Assembly (NCBI GenBank): GCA_036651575.1
Contig: JAVVXN010000002.1
Coordinates: 1 to 64,000, forward strand
DNA: 64,000 nt
Source of the DNA: JAVWGW01 sp036651575
Lineage (GTDB): Bacteria > Actinomycetota > Coriobacteriia > Coriobacteriales > Eggerthellaceae
Direction: 5' to 3'
This document shows positions 27,316-35,135 of this stretch, one piece after another (the stretch's first letter is position 1; each line of letters opens with the position of its first letter). A program made the translations under genes and the position numbers. The notes beneath the pieces were generated by a model. The model had not been told where the DNA came from and did not search any database. It saw only the letters and a list, made by a program, of their open reading frames with translations.

Positions 27316-28275
27316 ATGTTCTGCATAGCGTGTGGCACTCAGTTGCCTGACAATGCAAAATTTTGCCCCGAGTGCGGCAGTGCGGTTGTGTCGCTCAATC
27401 TGGCGGAAACCATACCGAGTATCGAACTCGAGCAAGAGGGCAAAGGAGGAAATAGCCAGCCGGGACATCCCGCAATCGATCTGCCGGTTATCGCCGACCC
27501 CTCGATGACGCTTCGCTTGCCAAAAATAGATCCCGAATCAGGCGAAGTGCTGCAGACCAGCACCGACCAGCAAAAAAACTACGTGCAGTCGAGTGCGGTT
27601 CCGCGGGGGTGGACTCCGCAAAAGATCGTGCTGCTGATTGCTCTTATCGCCGTTGCGTTGGCTCTTTTCTTTTTTGCCAGCCAGTTGCTTCTTCAAAATT
27701 TTTCGCGGGCAGCGACTGCTTTTGTTGCAACGCCACCCACCGCAACGCAAGAAGATCAAGAAGCTTCAGGTTCTTCTGCGGAAAAAAAGGTATCTGCCGA
27801 TGAGATGGCATCGACAAAAATGCTTGATGAAATATATTCCGAAATCAATATCGCTTATGCCAACGTCGCGGATTACAATTCGCAGATCGATGATATCGTT
27901 ACCGATTTTAACTCGTGGTATCTTGCGAGCAGCTTATCCTCAAGACAAGAAGCGGCGGCTCGCTGCACGAAGCTCAGCACGAAAATCATGACAGCGCAAG
28001 ACAGTTTAAGTAAAAAGCTCACCGCTGCAGGCTGTGATAAGGGGTCTGTCTATAGCGATGAGGCACAGCGGATTGACGAGTTGTTCAACCTGCTCAATAA
28101 AAGGGTAGGTACGATCGGTGAATCCTGGAAGATCGATGTGTCCTACGAAAATCCCGCAGGGCACGAAGATGAAATCCTCGCACCTATCGCCAAGGCTGAT
28201 ATTGCGGGTAAGTCAAAGTATCTCACGCAGTTTGAGGCAGCGTATCCGCCCGCAAAACCGGAAAAACTTCACTAA
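27316..28275 (+). CDS. Zinc-ribbon membrane protein, unknown function
   Basis: A 319-residue protein. It starts with a small zinc ribbon (C3-x2-C6, then C18-x2-C21: MFCIACG, FCPECG), followed by a polar linker, one membrane helix at about residues 104-130 (VLLIALIAVALALFFFA) and an extracytoplasmic domain rich in charged and serine residues. No catalytic motif is seen. Proteins with this plan are common in Coriobacteriia and Firmicutes, but their role is not known to me. GAAGGAG sets ATG 27316. The MBL hydrolase starts 12 bases later, suggesting cotranscription. Confidence 0.75.
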   Translation: MFCIACGTQLPDNAKFCPECGSAVVSLNLAETIPSIELEQEGKGGNSQPGHPAIDLPVIADPSMTLRLPKIDPESGEVLQTSTDQQKNYVQSSAVPRGWTPQKIVLLIALIAVALALFFFASQLLLQNFSRAATAFVATPPTATQEDQEASGSSAEKKVSADEMASTKMLDEIYSEINIAYANVADYNSQIDDIVTDFNSWYLASSLSSRQEAAARCTKLSTKIMTAQDSLSKKLTAAGCDKGSVYSDEAQRIDELFNLLNKRVGTIGESWKIDVSYENPAGHEDEILAPIAKADIAGKSKYLTQFEAAYPPAKPEKLH

Positions 28276-28287
28276 GGAAGTCGTGAC

Positions 28288-29103
28288 ATGGATACCAATC
28301 CAAACAAAGAAGGGTGGACGGGCACTCAGGTGTCATCCCGGACGTTTTGTTTGGTGGCGAACAACCCATCGCCGATGACGTTTTCGGGTACGAATACCTG
28401 GATTATTTCTGAGCCGGGCCACTCGGTGTGCGCGGTGGTCGATCCGGGCCCGGAAAGCGCAGTTCACCTTGAACGCATCCTAGCTGCTTGTAAGCGCTCA
28501 GGTGTGACGATCGGGGCGATTCTTATCACGCACGAGCATATCGATCACGACGAGAGCGCCCCTCATCTTTCGCGGTTGACGCACGCGCCGATTTACTCCC
28601 GAAACAAGGGTAACCTTGCCGAGGGAAAACTGCGCATACCGGGTGAAGGACCTTTGTTGCATATCGTGTCGCTGCCGGGGCATTCGAGTGATTCGGTGGG
28701 AATACTGGTGCGAGACGATGCCGTGCTGCTGACCGGTGATATGCTCTTTTGTCCAGGACCCACGGTGATCTGCGCGCCCGATGGGGTGCTGGCCGATTAC
28801 TTCGAGAGCTTGAATCGACTGAAGAGTCTGGTGGTCGATTGTGGCATTAAGCGTTTTTTGCCGGCTCATGGCCCAGTTATCGATGATCCACTCGCGCAGA
28901 TCCAGCGTGCGCAAGCACATCGCCGGCAGCGACTCGACCAGATTCGCCACGCACTGACAAACGGCGTTGCCGCTGATTCGGCCAGCGTCGTGGCTGCGGT
29001 TTATGCCGATATCGACCCCTCTTTACGCTCGGCAGCTCTTTGTAGCGTGCGGGCTCAGTTGCAGTATCTGGCCGATACCGAGGGTCTATGCCGCGGCGTC
29101 TGA
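28288..29103 (+). CDS. Metallo-beta-lactamase-fold hydrolase
   Basis: A 271-residue MBL-fold enzyme. The metal-binding motif HEHIDH follows ILIT near residue 76. Later ligands are the histidine in LPGHSSD, the aspartate in LTGDML and the histidine in PAHGPVI, all present and in order, so it should be active with two metals. A C-terminal helical region (~200-271) resembles the winged-helix end of LACTB2-like hydrolases, which act on thioesters or nucleic acids. The substrate is unknown. AAGGAAG precedes ATG 28288. Confidence 0.87.
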   Translation: MDTNPNKEGWTGTQVSSRTFCLVANNPSPMTFSGTNTWIISEPGHSVCAVVDPGPESAVHLERILAACKRSGVTIGAILITHEHIDHDESAPHLSRLTHAPIYSRNKGNLAEGKLRIPGEGPLLHIVSLPGHSSDSVGILVRDDAVLLTGDMLFCPGPTVICAPDGVLADYFESLNRLKSLVVDCGIKRFLPAHGPVIDDPLAQIQRAQAHRRQRLDQIRHALTNGVAADSASVVAAVYADIDPSLRSAALCSVRAQLQYLADTEGLCRGV

Positions 29104-29166
29104 CGCGTTAGATCGCGGCAGTGCGCCGGGGATTTTCATCTTTAGGGTGGTCGGAAAAATTTTCTG

Positions 29167-29194
29167 ACAGCACCGTATTTCTGCATGCTGTTTT
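29167..29194 (+). terminator. Weak terminator-like hairpin after the MBL gene
   Basis: ACAGCA (29167-29172) and TGCTGT (29186-29191) form a six-pair stem followed by four T in all. The stem is short, so the call is tentative. Confidence 0.35.
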
Positions 29195-29247
29195 GCTCCG
29201 CTGATCGAGATTTATAAATTCTCGCCCTTTTTACGGGAAAGGGGGAG

Positions 29248-29286
29248 TATATTTTAAATTGAGACCGACTTAACCACATATCGGTC
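29248..29286 (+). promoter_or_regulatory. Possible promoter and inverted repeat before the aldehyde dehydrogenase
   Basis: TATATT at 29248-29253 resembles a -10 box, but no good -35 is seen at the right spacing. Just after the expected start site, GACCGA (29263-29268) and TCGGTC (29281-29286) form a small inverted repeat that could be an operator or 5'-UTR hairpin. Confidence 0.3.
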
Positions 29287-29341
29287 AGTCGACGCTTCGT
29301 GCATCAAACGAAGGTGTACGAGCCTGGATGAAAGGAACAGT

Positions 29342-30826
29342 ATGAACAATCCTTCTCAAGAGTCCTATCAGCTCTACATTGGTGGCAAGTGGGTCGATTC
29401 CTCTGACGGAAAGACTCTCGACGTACAGTGCCCGGCCAATGGGGAAAAACTCTCCGTTATCCAAGATGCTGCCCGTGAAGATGTCGATGCTGCCGTCGAT
29501 GCAGCGTGGGTCGCCTTTGAAACGTGGGGCCAGACCACGAAAGCGCAGCGCGCTATTATTCTCAATAAAGTAGCGGATGTTATCGAGCAAAACGCCGAAC
29601 ACTTCGCTTTGATCGAAACGCTTGATAACGGCAAGCCAATCCGCGAAACCCGCGCGATCGATATCGCGTATTCCGTCGACCACTTCCGCTATTTCGCGGG
29701 GTGCCTGCTTGCCGATACCGGCGAGGCCGACATGGTCGATACCAACATGATGTCGCTCGTGCTCCATGAGCCCATCGGTGTTGTCGGGCAGATCGTGCCC
29801 TGGAACTTCCCGTTCCTCATGGCTGCCTGGAAGCTTGCTCCCGTGCTCGCCGCCGGTGACTGCACGGTGTTTAAGCCCTCTTCAACCACCTCGCTTTCCG
29901 TGCTTGAATTGGCCCGCTTGACCGCTGATATCATTCCTGCCGGTGTGTTCAACGTCATCACCGGTCGCGGTTCGAAGTCCGGTCAGTACATCTTAGAAAA
30001 CCAGAAGCTCTCCAAGCTTGCCTTTACCGGATCGACCGAAGTCGGTCGCGAGGTTGCTCGTGCTGCAGCCGATCGCCTGATTCCGGCGACGCTCGAACTT
30101 GGCGGTAAATCAGCCAACATTATCTTCCCCGACGCGAAGTGGGATATGGCCATCGATGGTATCCAGTTGGGCATCCTGTTCAACCAGGGTCAGGTTTGCT
30201 GCGCCGGTTCTCGTATCTTTGTGCATGAGGATATCTATGACGATTTTATTGCCGATGCGGTAACTGCTTTCAATAACGTCAAGGTTGCGATGCCCTGGGA
30301 AGACGATACCCAGATGGGCAGTCAGATCGATGAAGGCCAGATGAACAAGATTTTGGATTACGTCGAAATCGCGAAGAAAGAAGGCGGCGAGGTTTTGTGC
30401 GGTGGCCAGCGTGCTACCGAGGGTGATTTGGCCAAGGGCGCGTTCTTGCAGCCGACGCTGATCGCTGTTCCGAACAACGCGTGCCGCGTGGCCCAGGAAG
30501 AAATCTTCGGCCCGGTGGCCGTGGTCATCAAGTTCAAAGACGAGCAGGAAGTCATCGACATGGCCAACGACTCGATCTACGGCTTGGGCGGCGCTGTGTG
30601 GACCCGTGACATCAACCGTGCGTTCCGCGTGGCGCGTGGCGTGCACACCGGTCGTATGTGGGTCAATACCTACAACCAGATTCCCTCAGGCGCTCCGTTT
30701 GGCGGCTACAAGGAATCCGGTATCGGCCGTGAAACCCATAAGATCATGCTCGAGCACTACACGCAGACGAAAAATATCATGATCAACCTTTCCGAAGAAC
30801 CGAGCGGTTTCTATCCCGCGAAGTAG
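29342..30826 (+). CDS. NAD(P)-dependent aldehyde dehydrogenase
   Basis: A 494-residue cytoplasmic aldehyde dehydrogenase. NAD-binding and catalytic motifs are complete: VVGQIVPWNFPF, FTGSTEVGREVA, the general-base glutamate in ELGGKSAN and the nucleophilic cysteine in NQGQVCCAGSR; the C-terminus has FGGYKESGIGRE. It resembles the AldA/AldB-type acetaldehyde or betaine-aldehyde group; the exact substrate is open. Codon use is strongly biased to C-ending codons compared with neighbours, which suggests high expression. ATG 29342 follows GAAAGGAACAGT. It is flanked by its own terminator and is monocistronic. Confidence 0.92.
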   Translation: MNNPSQESYQLYIGGKWVDSSDGKTLDVQCPANGEKLSVIQDAAREDVDAAVDAAWVAFETWGQTTKAQRAIILNKVADVIEQNAEHFALIETLDNGKPIRETRAIDIAYSVDHFRYFAGCLLADTGEADMVDTNMMSLVLHEPIGVVGQIVPWNFPFLMAAWKLAPVLAAGDCTVFKPSSTTSLSVLELARLTADIIPAGVFNVITGRGSKSGQYILENQKLSKLAFTGSTEVGREVARAAADRLIPATLELGGKSANIIFPDAKWDMAIDGIQLGILFNQGQVCCAGSRIFVHEDIYDDFIADAVTAFNNVKVAMPWEDDTQMGSQIDEGQMNKILDYVEIAKKEGGEVLCGGQRATEGDLAKGAFLQPTLIAVPNNACRVAQEEIFGPVAVVIKFKDEQEVIDMANDSIYGLGGAVWTRDINRAFRVARGVHTGRMWVNTYNQIPSGAPFGGYKESGIGRETHKIMLEHYTQTKNIMINLSEEPSGFYPAK

Positions 30827-30856
30827 CATCGTTTTTGCCCACCAAGCGATCCGCTG

Positions 30857-30894
30857 AAACCCTCGAGGCACACCGCGTGTCTCGAGGGTTTTTT
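30857..30894 (+). terminator. Strong intrinsic terminator after the aldehyde dehydrogenase
   Basis: ACCCTCGAG (30859-30867) and CTCGAGGGT (30881-30889) form the lower stem and ACAC/GTGT the upper stem. The AAA at the foot pairs with part of a six-T run (30889-30894). It is a classical terminator. Confidence 0.92.
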
Positions 30895-31157
30895 ATGGCG
30901 CCGTGACACCGGGCAGCAATCTTAATTTTTGACACGTCGGTCTTTGTTTTGCTCGCCTAATTATTCTCAAACTTGCATAATGAGTTAGACATATACGCAA
31001 TAGTGACTCTTCTTTTTGCGAAACAGCCCTTTTACAATAGAAGTCAGAGAGAGCTCTCAGTTTATAGCTTGTCTGTTCGGTGTAGTTTTCCGTGTTTGAG
31101 CGCGGAAAAACGAATGTTCTTGCGTGCATGGACATTGTCGAGAAGATGGAGGGTACT

Positions 31158-33377
31158 ATGGCTGATAAAGTGGAAGTCTTACGTGCGGGCTGTTTCTTCT
31201 GTCATGTTCGTTGCGGTGTTCTCGTAACGAAGGTCAATGGAAGAATCACCAAAATCGAAGGCGATCCCGACAATCCCCACAACAAAGGATTTGTCTGTTC
31301 CCGGTTTGACCAGGAACGCTACCTTGAGGGGTTCGAGTACAATCCGAATCGTTTGAAGAGGCCGCTCAAGCGCGTGGGCGAGCGTGGAAGTGGGCAGTGG
31401 GAAGAAATCACCTGGGATCAGGCTTTCGATGAAATTGCCGAAAAGCTTTCGAAGTTGCGCGATGAATACGGTGCGGAGACTCTGGCGTTTACCGAAGGCA
31501 CCTCGCGTACGTGGAGCTGGTTGCACTATAAGTTTACCAACCTGTTTGGAAGCCCTAATACGGGCGGTAACGGCACCATTTGCTACAGCAGTGATATGTG
31601 GCTTGAGCCCTGTACGTATGGCGGGTTCTGCAGTGATAAGGCCGACTGGCCCAATGCGAATCTCATCATGCTGTGGGGTCGTAATGTTGCGGCATCCGAA
31701 GTTCTTTTATGGGACTGGGTGCAAACGAACCGCAAAGAACGCGGTGCTAAATTGATCGTTGTCGACCCTCGTTTCAGCGAGGTCGCGCAGTATGCCGATC
31801 TGTTCTTGCAGCTCCGTCCGGGAACCGACTCGGCGCTTGCCTTGGGCATGATCAACGTCATTATTCAAGAGGATCTCTACGATCACGAATTTGTTGAAAA
31901 CTATTGCTACGGTTTCGACAAGCTTGCCGAGCGCGCAGCTGAATATCCGGTTGATAAGGTTGCCGAGATCACCTGGGTCTCGGAAGACAAGATTATCGAA
32001 GCGGCTCGTATGTATGCAACGACGAAACCCGCAAGCTTACCGTGGGGCCAAAAGGGTGGCGATGCGAGCGGCATCAACGCAGCGAGTACCATTCGTGCAA
32101 AAGCTATCCTGCGTGCCATCACGGGCAATATCGACAAAAAGGGTGGCGACAAGTTGTCTCCGCCGTCGCGTTTCCCCCCATCATATTACGAGCACTATGC
32201 GCTTTCTCAGGAACAGCGCGACAAGATGATCGGAAACGATGTATTCCCCGGTCTTACTTTCAAGGGTTGGGATGTCATCTCGCAGGCGTATCCATCGTTT
32301 TATCCGTACGCAAACGCGCCGTTGCTGTTCAGGCAAATGATCACGGGCGATCCGTACCCGGTGAAGGCTTTGCTCGTGCAGGCGGACAACCCGTTGATGG
32401 CGTTCTCAAATACCAAGCTGGTATTCGAAGCGTTGAACTCCTTGGAGCTTCTTGTGGTTCACGACTACTTCATGACTCCGACGGCTGCTTTGGCGGACTA
32501 CGCGCTTCCTGCGGCGACGTGGCTTGAGCGTCCCGATAATGCGTACGCGACCATGAATCACGAAGCTATGTATTACGGCGCGCAAGCGCGTTGTCTTGAG
32601 CCCTTTGAGGGTGGCGCGGATGTCGATTTCCGCGATGATTATGAATTCTTCTTCGAGCTGGGCAAACGTCTTGGTCAGGAAGATAAATGGTGGGGCCCGA
32701 AGGTCGAAGGCATGCTTGATTTCCAGCTTGCGCCCATGGGCATGACCTATGATGATTTCTACAACAAGGTCAAGTACATGATCGGCCCCAGCGAATACGA
32801 AAAGTACAAGAAGGAAGGCTATAAGTTCCTGACTCCGACGGGTAAGGTGGAGCTGTATTCAACGGTTATCGAGCAGCTTGCAGAAAAGATGGATCGCGAC
32901 TTCGATCCGCTGCCGAACTTCGAATATCCGGGTCTTTCCGTCGAAAAGCATCCTGAGTGGAAAGACGAGTATCCGCTTATCATGATTACCGGTGCGCGTT
33001 TCATGCCGTTTTATCATTCCGAGCATCGTCAACCGGGTCCCTATCGCGACTTGCATCCCGATCCGATTTTCGATCTCCATCCCGATACGGCTATGGAGCT
33101 CAACATTGCCGACGGTGATTGGTGTTGGATCGAAACGCATATGGGCCGCATTAAGCAACGCGCTCGTAAATCCTCGATTGTCGATCCGCGCGTCATCAAC
33201 GTGCAGCACGACTGGTGGTTCCCCGAGCGGGAAGAAGCTTTGCCAACGCTGTTCGGAGCATTTGAGTCAAACGTCAATGTTTTGCTTGACGATGCCCCTG
33301 AAACGCTTGATCCGTTGATGGGTTCTTGGCAGCAGACCGGCGTTGCCGCTAAGGTTTATAAGTGCGAAGAGCAGTAG
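31158..33377 (+). CDS. Cytoplasmic molybdopterin oxidoreductase, acetylene-hydratase-like
   Basis: A 739-residue single-subunit DMSO-reductase-family enzyme binding a [4Fe-4S] cluster (C12, C15, C19, C47) and a bis-MGD metal centre. The probable metal ligand is C142 in GTICYSSDM. There is no Tat signal at this start (ATG 31158 behind GGAGGG), and no iron-sulfur or membrane partner is adjacent, so it should be soluble. Spacing of the cysteines, the GMINVIIQEDLYD, VHDYFMTPTAALADY and TWLERPD segments and the end AAKVYKC all recall, from memory, the acetylene hydratase of Syntrophotalea acetylenica. However, the residue after C15 is His16, where that enzyme has its catalytic aspartate. The substrate is therefore unknown. 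Two small genes follow. Confidence 0.87.
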   Translation: MADKVEVLRAGCFFCHVRCGVLVTKVNGRITKIEGDPDNPHNKGFVCSRFDQERYLEGFEYNPNRLKRPLKRVGERGSGQWEEITWDQAFDEIAEKLSKLRDEYGAETLAFTEGTSRTWSWLHYKFTNLFGSPNTGGNGTICYSSDMWLEPCTYGGFCSDKADWPNANLIMLWGRNVAASEVLLWDWVQTNRKERGAKLIVVDPRFSEVAQYADLFLQLRPGTDSALALGMINVIIQEDLYDHEFVENYCYGFDKLAERAAEYPVDKVAEITWVSEDKIIEAARMYATTKPASLPWGQKGGDASGINAASTIRAKAILRAITGNIDKKGGDKLSPPSRFPPSYYEHYALSQEQRDKMIGNDVFPGLTFKGWDVISQAYPSFYPYANAPLLFRQMITGDPYPVKALLVQADNPLMAFSNTKLVFEALNSLELLVVHDYFMTPTAALADYALPAATWLERPDNAYATMNHEAMYYGAQARCLEPFEGGADVDFRDDYEFFFELGKRLGQEDKWWGPKVEGMLDFQLAPMGMTYDDFYNKVKYMIGPSEYEKYKKEGYKFLTPTGKVELYSTVIEQLAEKMDRDFDPLPNFEYPGLSVEKHPEWKDEYPLIMITGARFMPFYHSEHRQPGPYRDLHPDPIFDLHPDTAMELNIADGDWCWIETHMGRIKQRARKSSIVDPRVINVQHDWWFPEREEALPTLFGAFESNVNVLLDDAPETLDPLMGSWQQTGVAAKVYKCEEQ

Positions 33378-33494
33378 GTCCACTGTTCCTGTAATGCAGC
33401 TGCCCCCTTTCCTCGTGATTTCGGGCGAAGGGGGCAACGGGTGTCCGGCCGCTGTTTTGTGGAGTTGCATATCGATATGAAAGAGAGGAATGCC

Positions 33495-33713
33495 ATGGCT
33501 TCTGATATCGAAAAGTTACAAGGAATTGATCCTGATGCTCTTGAAAAGATCAAAGCTGAAGGTATCAATACCGTTGAAGAGTTTTACGAGATTGCAAAAT
33601 ATGCGGATTCGCGTGCGGAGCTTTCCGAAAAGATAGGCGTAGATCCGTTTACGCTTGAAGCGTGGTCTGCAAATGCGGGTAATTTTATTCTTATGAGCAG
33701 CATGACATGGTAG
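33495..33713 (+). CDS. Small helical protein, helix-hairpin-helix-like
   Basis: A 72-residue protein that I do not recognise by name. The first half, LQGIDPDALEKIKAEGINTV, resembles a helix-hairpin-helix or DUF4332-type module. The second half, a short helix plus GVDPFTLEAWSANAG, ends in a hydrophobic Met-Ser-rich tail. It begins at ATG 33495 with GAGAGGA just upstream; earlier in-frame starts lack a site. It sits between the molybdoenzyme and a zinc-ribbon gene and may be a chaperone or small subunit for the enzyme, which is inference from position only. Confidence 0.7.
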   Translation: MASDIEKLQGIDPDALEKIKAEGINTVEEFYEIAKYADSRAELSEKIGVDPFTLEAWSANAGNFILMSSMTW

Positions 33714-33722
33714 GGAGGATCT

Positions 33723-33959
33723 ATGTGCTTTCGTCCACCCTCCGCTGAAGGAGGACAAAGAGTTTGCCCCAGCTGTTATATGCTGGTGGTGCCTGATGCT
33801 GAAGGCAAGTGTCCCGAGTGCGGCGTGATTATGCAGCGCGACGACGATCTTCCCGCTTCCGGCACTCCTGCGCCAGCTGCCCCGAAGGCTCCCGGTGCAC
33901 CTGCTGCGCCGATGGCCCCGAAGGCTCCCGGTGCTCCCTCGGCGCCTCCAAGACCGTAA
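33723..33959 (+). CDS. Small zinc-ribbon protein with Pro/Ala repeat tail
   Basis: A 78-residue protein. The N-terminal ~40 residues form a zinc ribbon (VCPSCYMLV, then KCPECGVIM) and the rest is a Pro/Ala/Gly tail with a 12-residue repeat, MAPKAPGAP. AGGGAGGA lies 4 bases before ATG 33723, which is 9 bases after the previous stop. No function is known to me. Its steady pairing with the molybdoenzyme here would support a maturation or docking role if seen in other genomes. Confidence 0.7.
   Translation: MCFRPPSAEGGQRVCPSCYMLVVPDAEGKCPECGVIMQRDDDLPASGTPAPAAPKAPGAPAAPMAPKAPGAPSAPPRP
33879..33934 (+). repeat. Two 20-base direct repeats in the Pro/Ala tail
   Basis: The 20 bases at 33879-33898 recur exactly at 33915-33934, a 36-base period encoding the repeated APKAPGA segment. 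The exact DNA identity suggests a recent duplication or slippage. Confidence 0.85.
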
Positions 33960-33977
33960 GGCAGCAATTCCGTTTAC

Positions 33978-34018
33978 GCCCCGTGGTGAAGAGCTGTCTG
34001 CTACGGGGCTCTTTTTTT
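33978..34018 (+). terminator. Intrinsic terminator after the molybdoenzyme operon
   Basis: GCCCCGT (33978-33984) pairs with ACGGGGC (34003-34009), with an inner AGC/GCT, followed by TCTTTTTTT. It ends the three-gene molybdoenzyme transcript. The 120 bases from here to the TetR stop hold nothing else I can identify. Confidence 0.88.
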
Positions 34019-34139
34019 CGCGCCGGTGGCGATCTGCGCTGTTTTTTACCAGCGGATAAGCCGTGTGGGAAAAAGTTGACGGGAAAAACGGTGATGGAGT
34101 CGCCGATGCAACGCCTTGAATTCGGCGACGGCGAGGGTT

Positions 34140-34811
34140 TTATGCCTGGTAATGCTCTCTGAGCTCATGTGCTTTTTCGTGTATCAAAAGAAACAGCGAG
34201 TCATGGATAACGTTTTCGAAGGGAACCATGGCATTGTTGGTTCGGCAGCCATCGACGCTCGAAAGCTTATCGATAATCTGGTAGAGGAATGCCTTTGTGT
34301 AGAACTCTGCCAAAAAATCGAGTTTCTTCAACTCGAGGTGTTTATCGCCAAGCATAAAGACGATATCTTTTTTCAGTTGTGGTTTATAAAGTTGCACCAG
34401 GTAGTTTCTTAAACAGGGTTCTTCGGTTCTTCTCAGCGTTTTTTTGTAGTAGTCGTGTCTCTGCTCGAGACAGCAGGCAAATGCTTCAAAAAAAGGAGCA
34501 TGGTAGAGGTGTCGATTGTCTTTTTCGATGAAAACGTAGAATGCGTATTCCGGAAATGTTCCCGTATCTTCGTTTTCATACACAAGCTGGTGAGGGGGGA
34601 AGGTTTTTTGTAAAAAACAATCGAGGTCGTAACGAAATATCCACGTGATGAGGCATTCCCTGTCGGGAAAATGATAGTAAAACGTATTTCGATTTTTGTT
34701 CAATTTTTCGACAATGGTGGTGATAGTGATTTTTTCAAGAGGCATTTCTTCGGTTAAGGCAATAAATGTTTCTGCAAAAAGAAGCTTTGTTTCCAGAGAT
34801 CTTTCTATCAT
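34140..34811 (-). CDS. TetR-family regulator
   Basis: A 223-residue repressor-type protein. The N-terminal DNA-binding domain (residues ~8-55) shows LLFAETFIALTEEMPLEKITITTIVEKLNKN (read as LEKITITTIVEKL then RNTFYYHFPDRECL). The C-terminal half, rich in aromatic and charged residues, resembles the DhaS/TetR_C_8 type. GGAGGA lies 6 bases before its ATG at 34811. It is divergent from the MFS gene at 35136 and probably controls it and itself. A perfect inverted repeat in the shared 324-base region is a candidate operator. Confidence 0.87.
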   Translation of the reverse strand: MIERSLETKLLFAETFIALTEEMPLEKITITTIVEKLNKNRNTFYYHFPDRECLITWIFRYDLDCFLQKTFPPHQLVYENEDTGTFPEYAFYVFIEKDNRHLYHAPFFEAFACCLEQRHDYYKKTLRRTEEPCLRNYLVQLYKPQLKKDIVFMLGDKHLELKKLDFLAEFYTKAFLYQIIDKLSSVDGCRTNNAMVPFENVIHDSLFLLIHEKAHELREHYQA

Positions 34812-34848
34812 TAATTCCTCCGACTACTTGGAAAAATGACCAATTTTC

Positions 34849-34877
34849 ATTCTACCTCGCTCTTGCCATTCTGTCGT
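34849..34877 (-). promoter_or_regulatory. Candidate promoter of the TetR gene
   Basis: On the minus strand ACGACA (34877-34872), a 17-base spacer and TAGAAT (34854-34849) lie about 38 bases before the TetR start. Confidence 0.45.
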
Positions 34878-34931
34878 TAGGCAGAATAAAGAAAACGACC
34901 ATTTCTTGCGTGCTTTGCTTGAGGCTTGTCG

Positions 34932-35001
34932 TTCAAACCAGACGAATGCACGACAGTGCCCATTTACTTGAGAAAATACGATTTCTATAATCTGGTTTGA
35001 A
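34932..35001. promoter_or_regulatory. Inverted repeat flanking the MFS promoter, candidate TetR operator
   Basis: TTCAAACCAGA (34932-34942) and TCTGGTTTGAA (34991-35001) are perfect 11-base inverted copies 48 bases apart. The right copy starts on the last base of the MFS -10 box, so a bound repressor would block initiation. The spacing would suit looping or two half-sites of one dimeric regulator. Confidence 0.55.
34963..34991 (+). promoter_or_regulatory. Sigma-70 promoter of the MFS gene at 35136
   Basis: TTTACT (34963-34968), a 17-base spacer and a perfect TATAAT (34986-34991) predict a start near 34998, leaving a 5' UTR of about 138 bases. Confidence 0.75.
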
Positions 35002-35135
35002 AGCTTTCTTATGTGCCTTGGTAAAAACAGAGAGATGTTCCTCCTCAATTGTTGCGGGCGGTAGCGTTCCGTCCAAATCGTTGGTTTCATGTGCTGCGCG
35101 ATTACGTTACGTCATCATGATAGGAGTGTAAGGCT

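Noticed and set aside
30895..31157. A molybdenum-cofactor riboswitch or clear promoter before the molybdoenzyme
   Set aside because: TTGACA occurs at 30929-30934 but has no -10 at proper spacing, and no aptamer-like fold could be supported.
31092..31157. A longer N-terminus for the molybdoenzyme that could hold an export signal
   Set aside because: The added 22 residues contain no twin-arginine motif or hydrophobic stretch, and the ribosome site favours ATG 31158.
33879..33934. A CRISPR or mobile repeat
   Set aside because: The direct repeats are in frame within a Pro/Ala tail, with only two copies and no spacers or insertion-sequence features.
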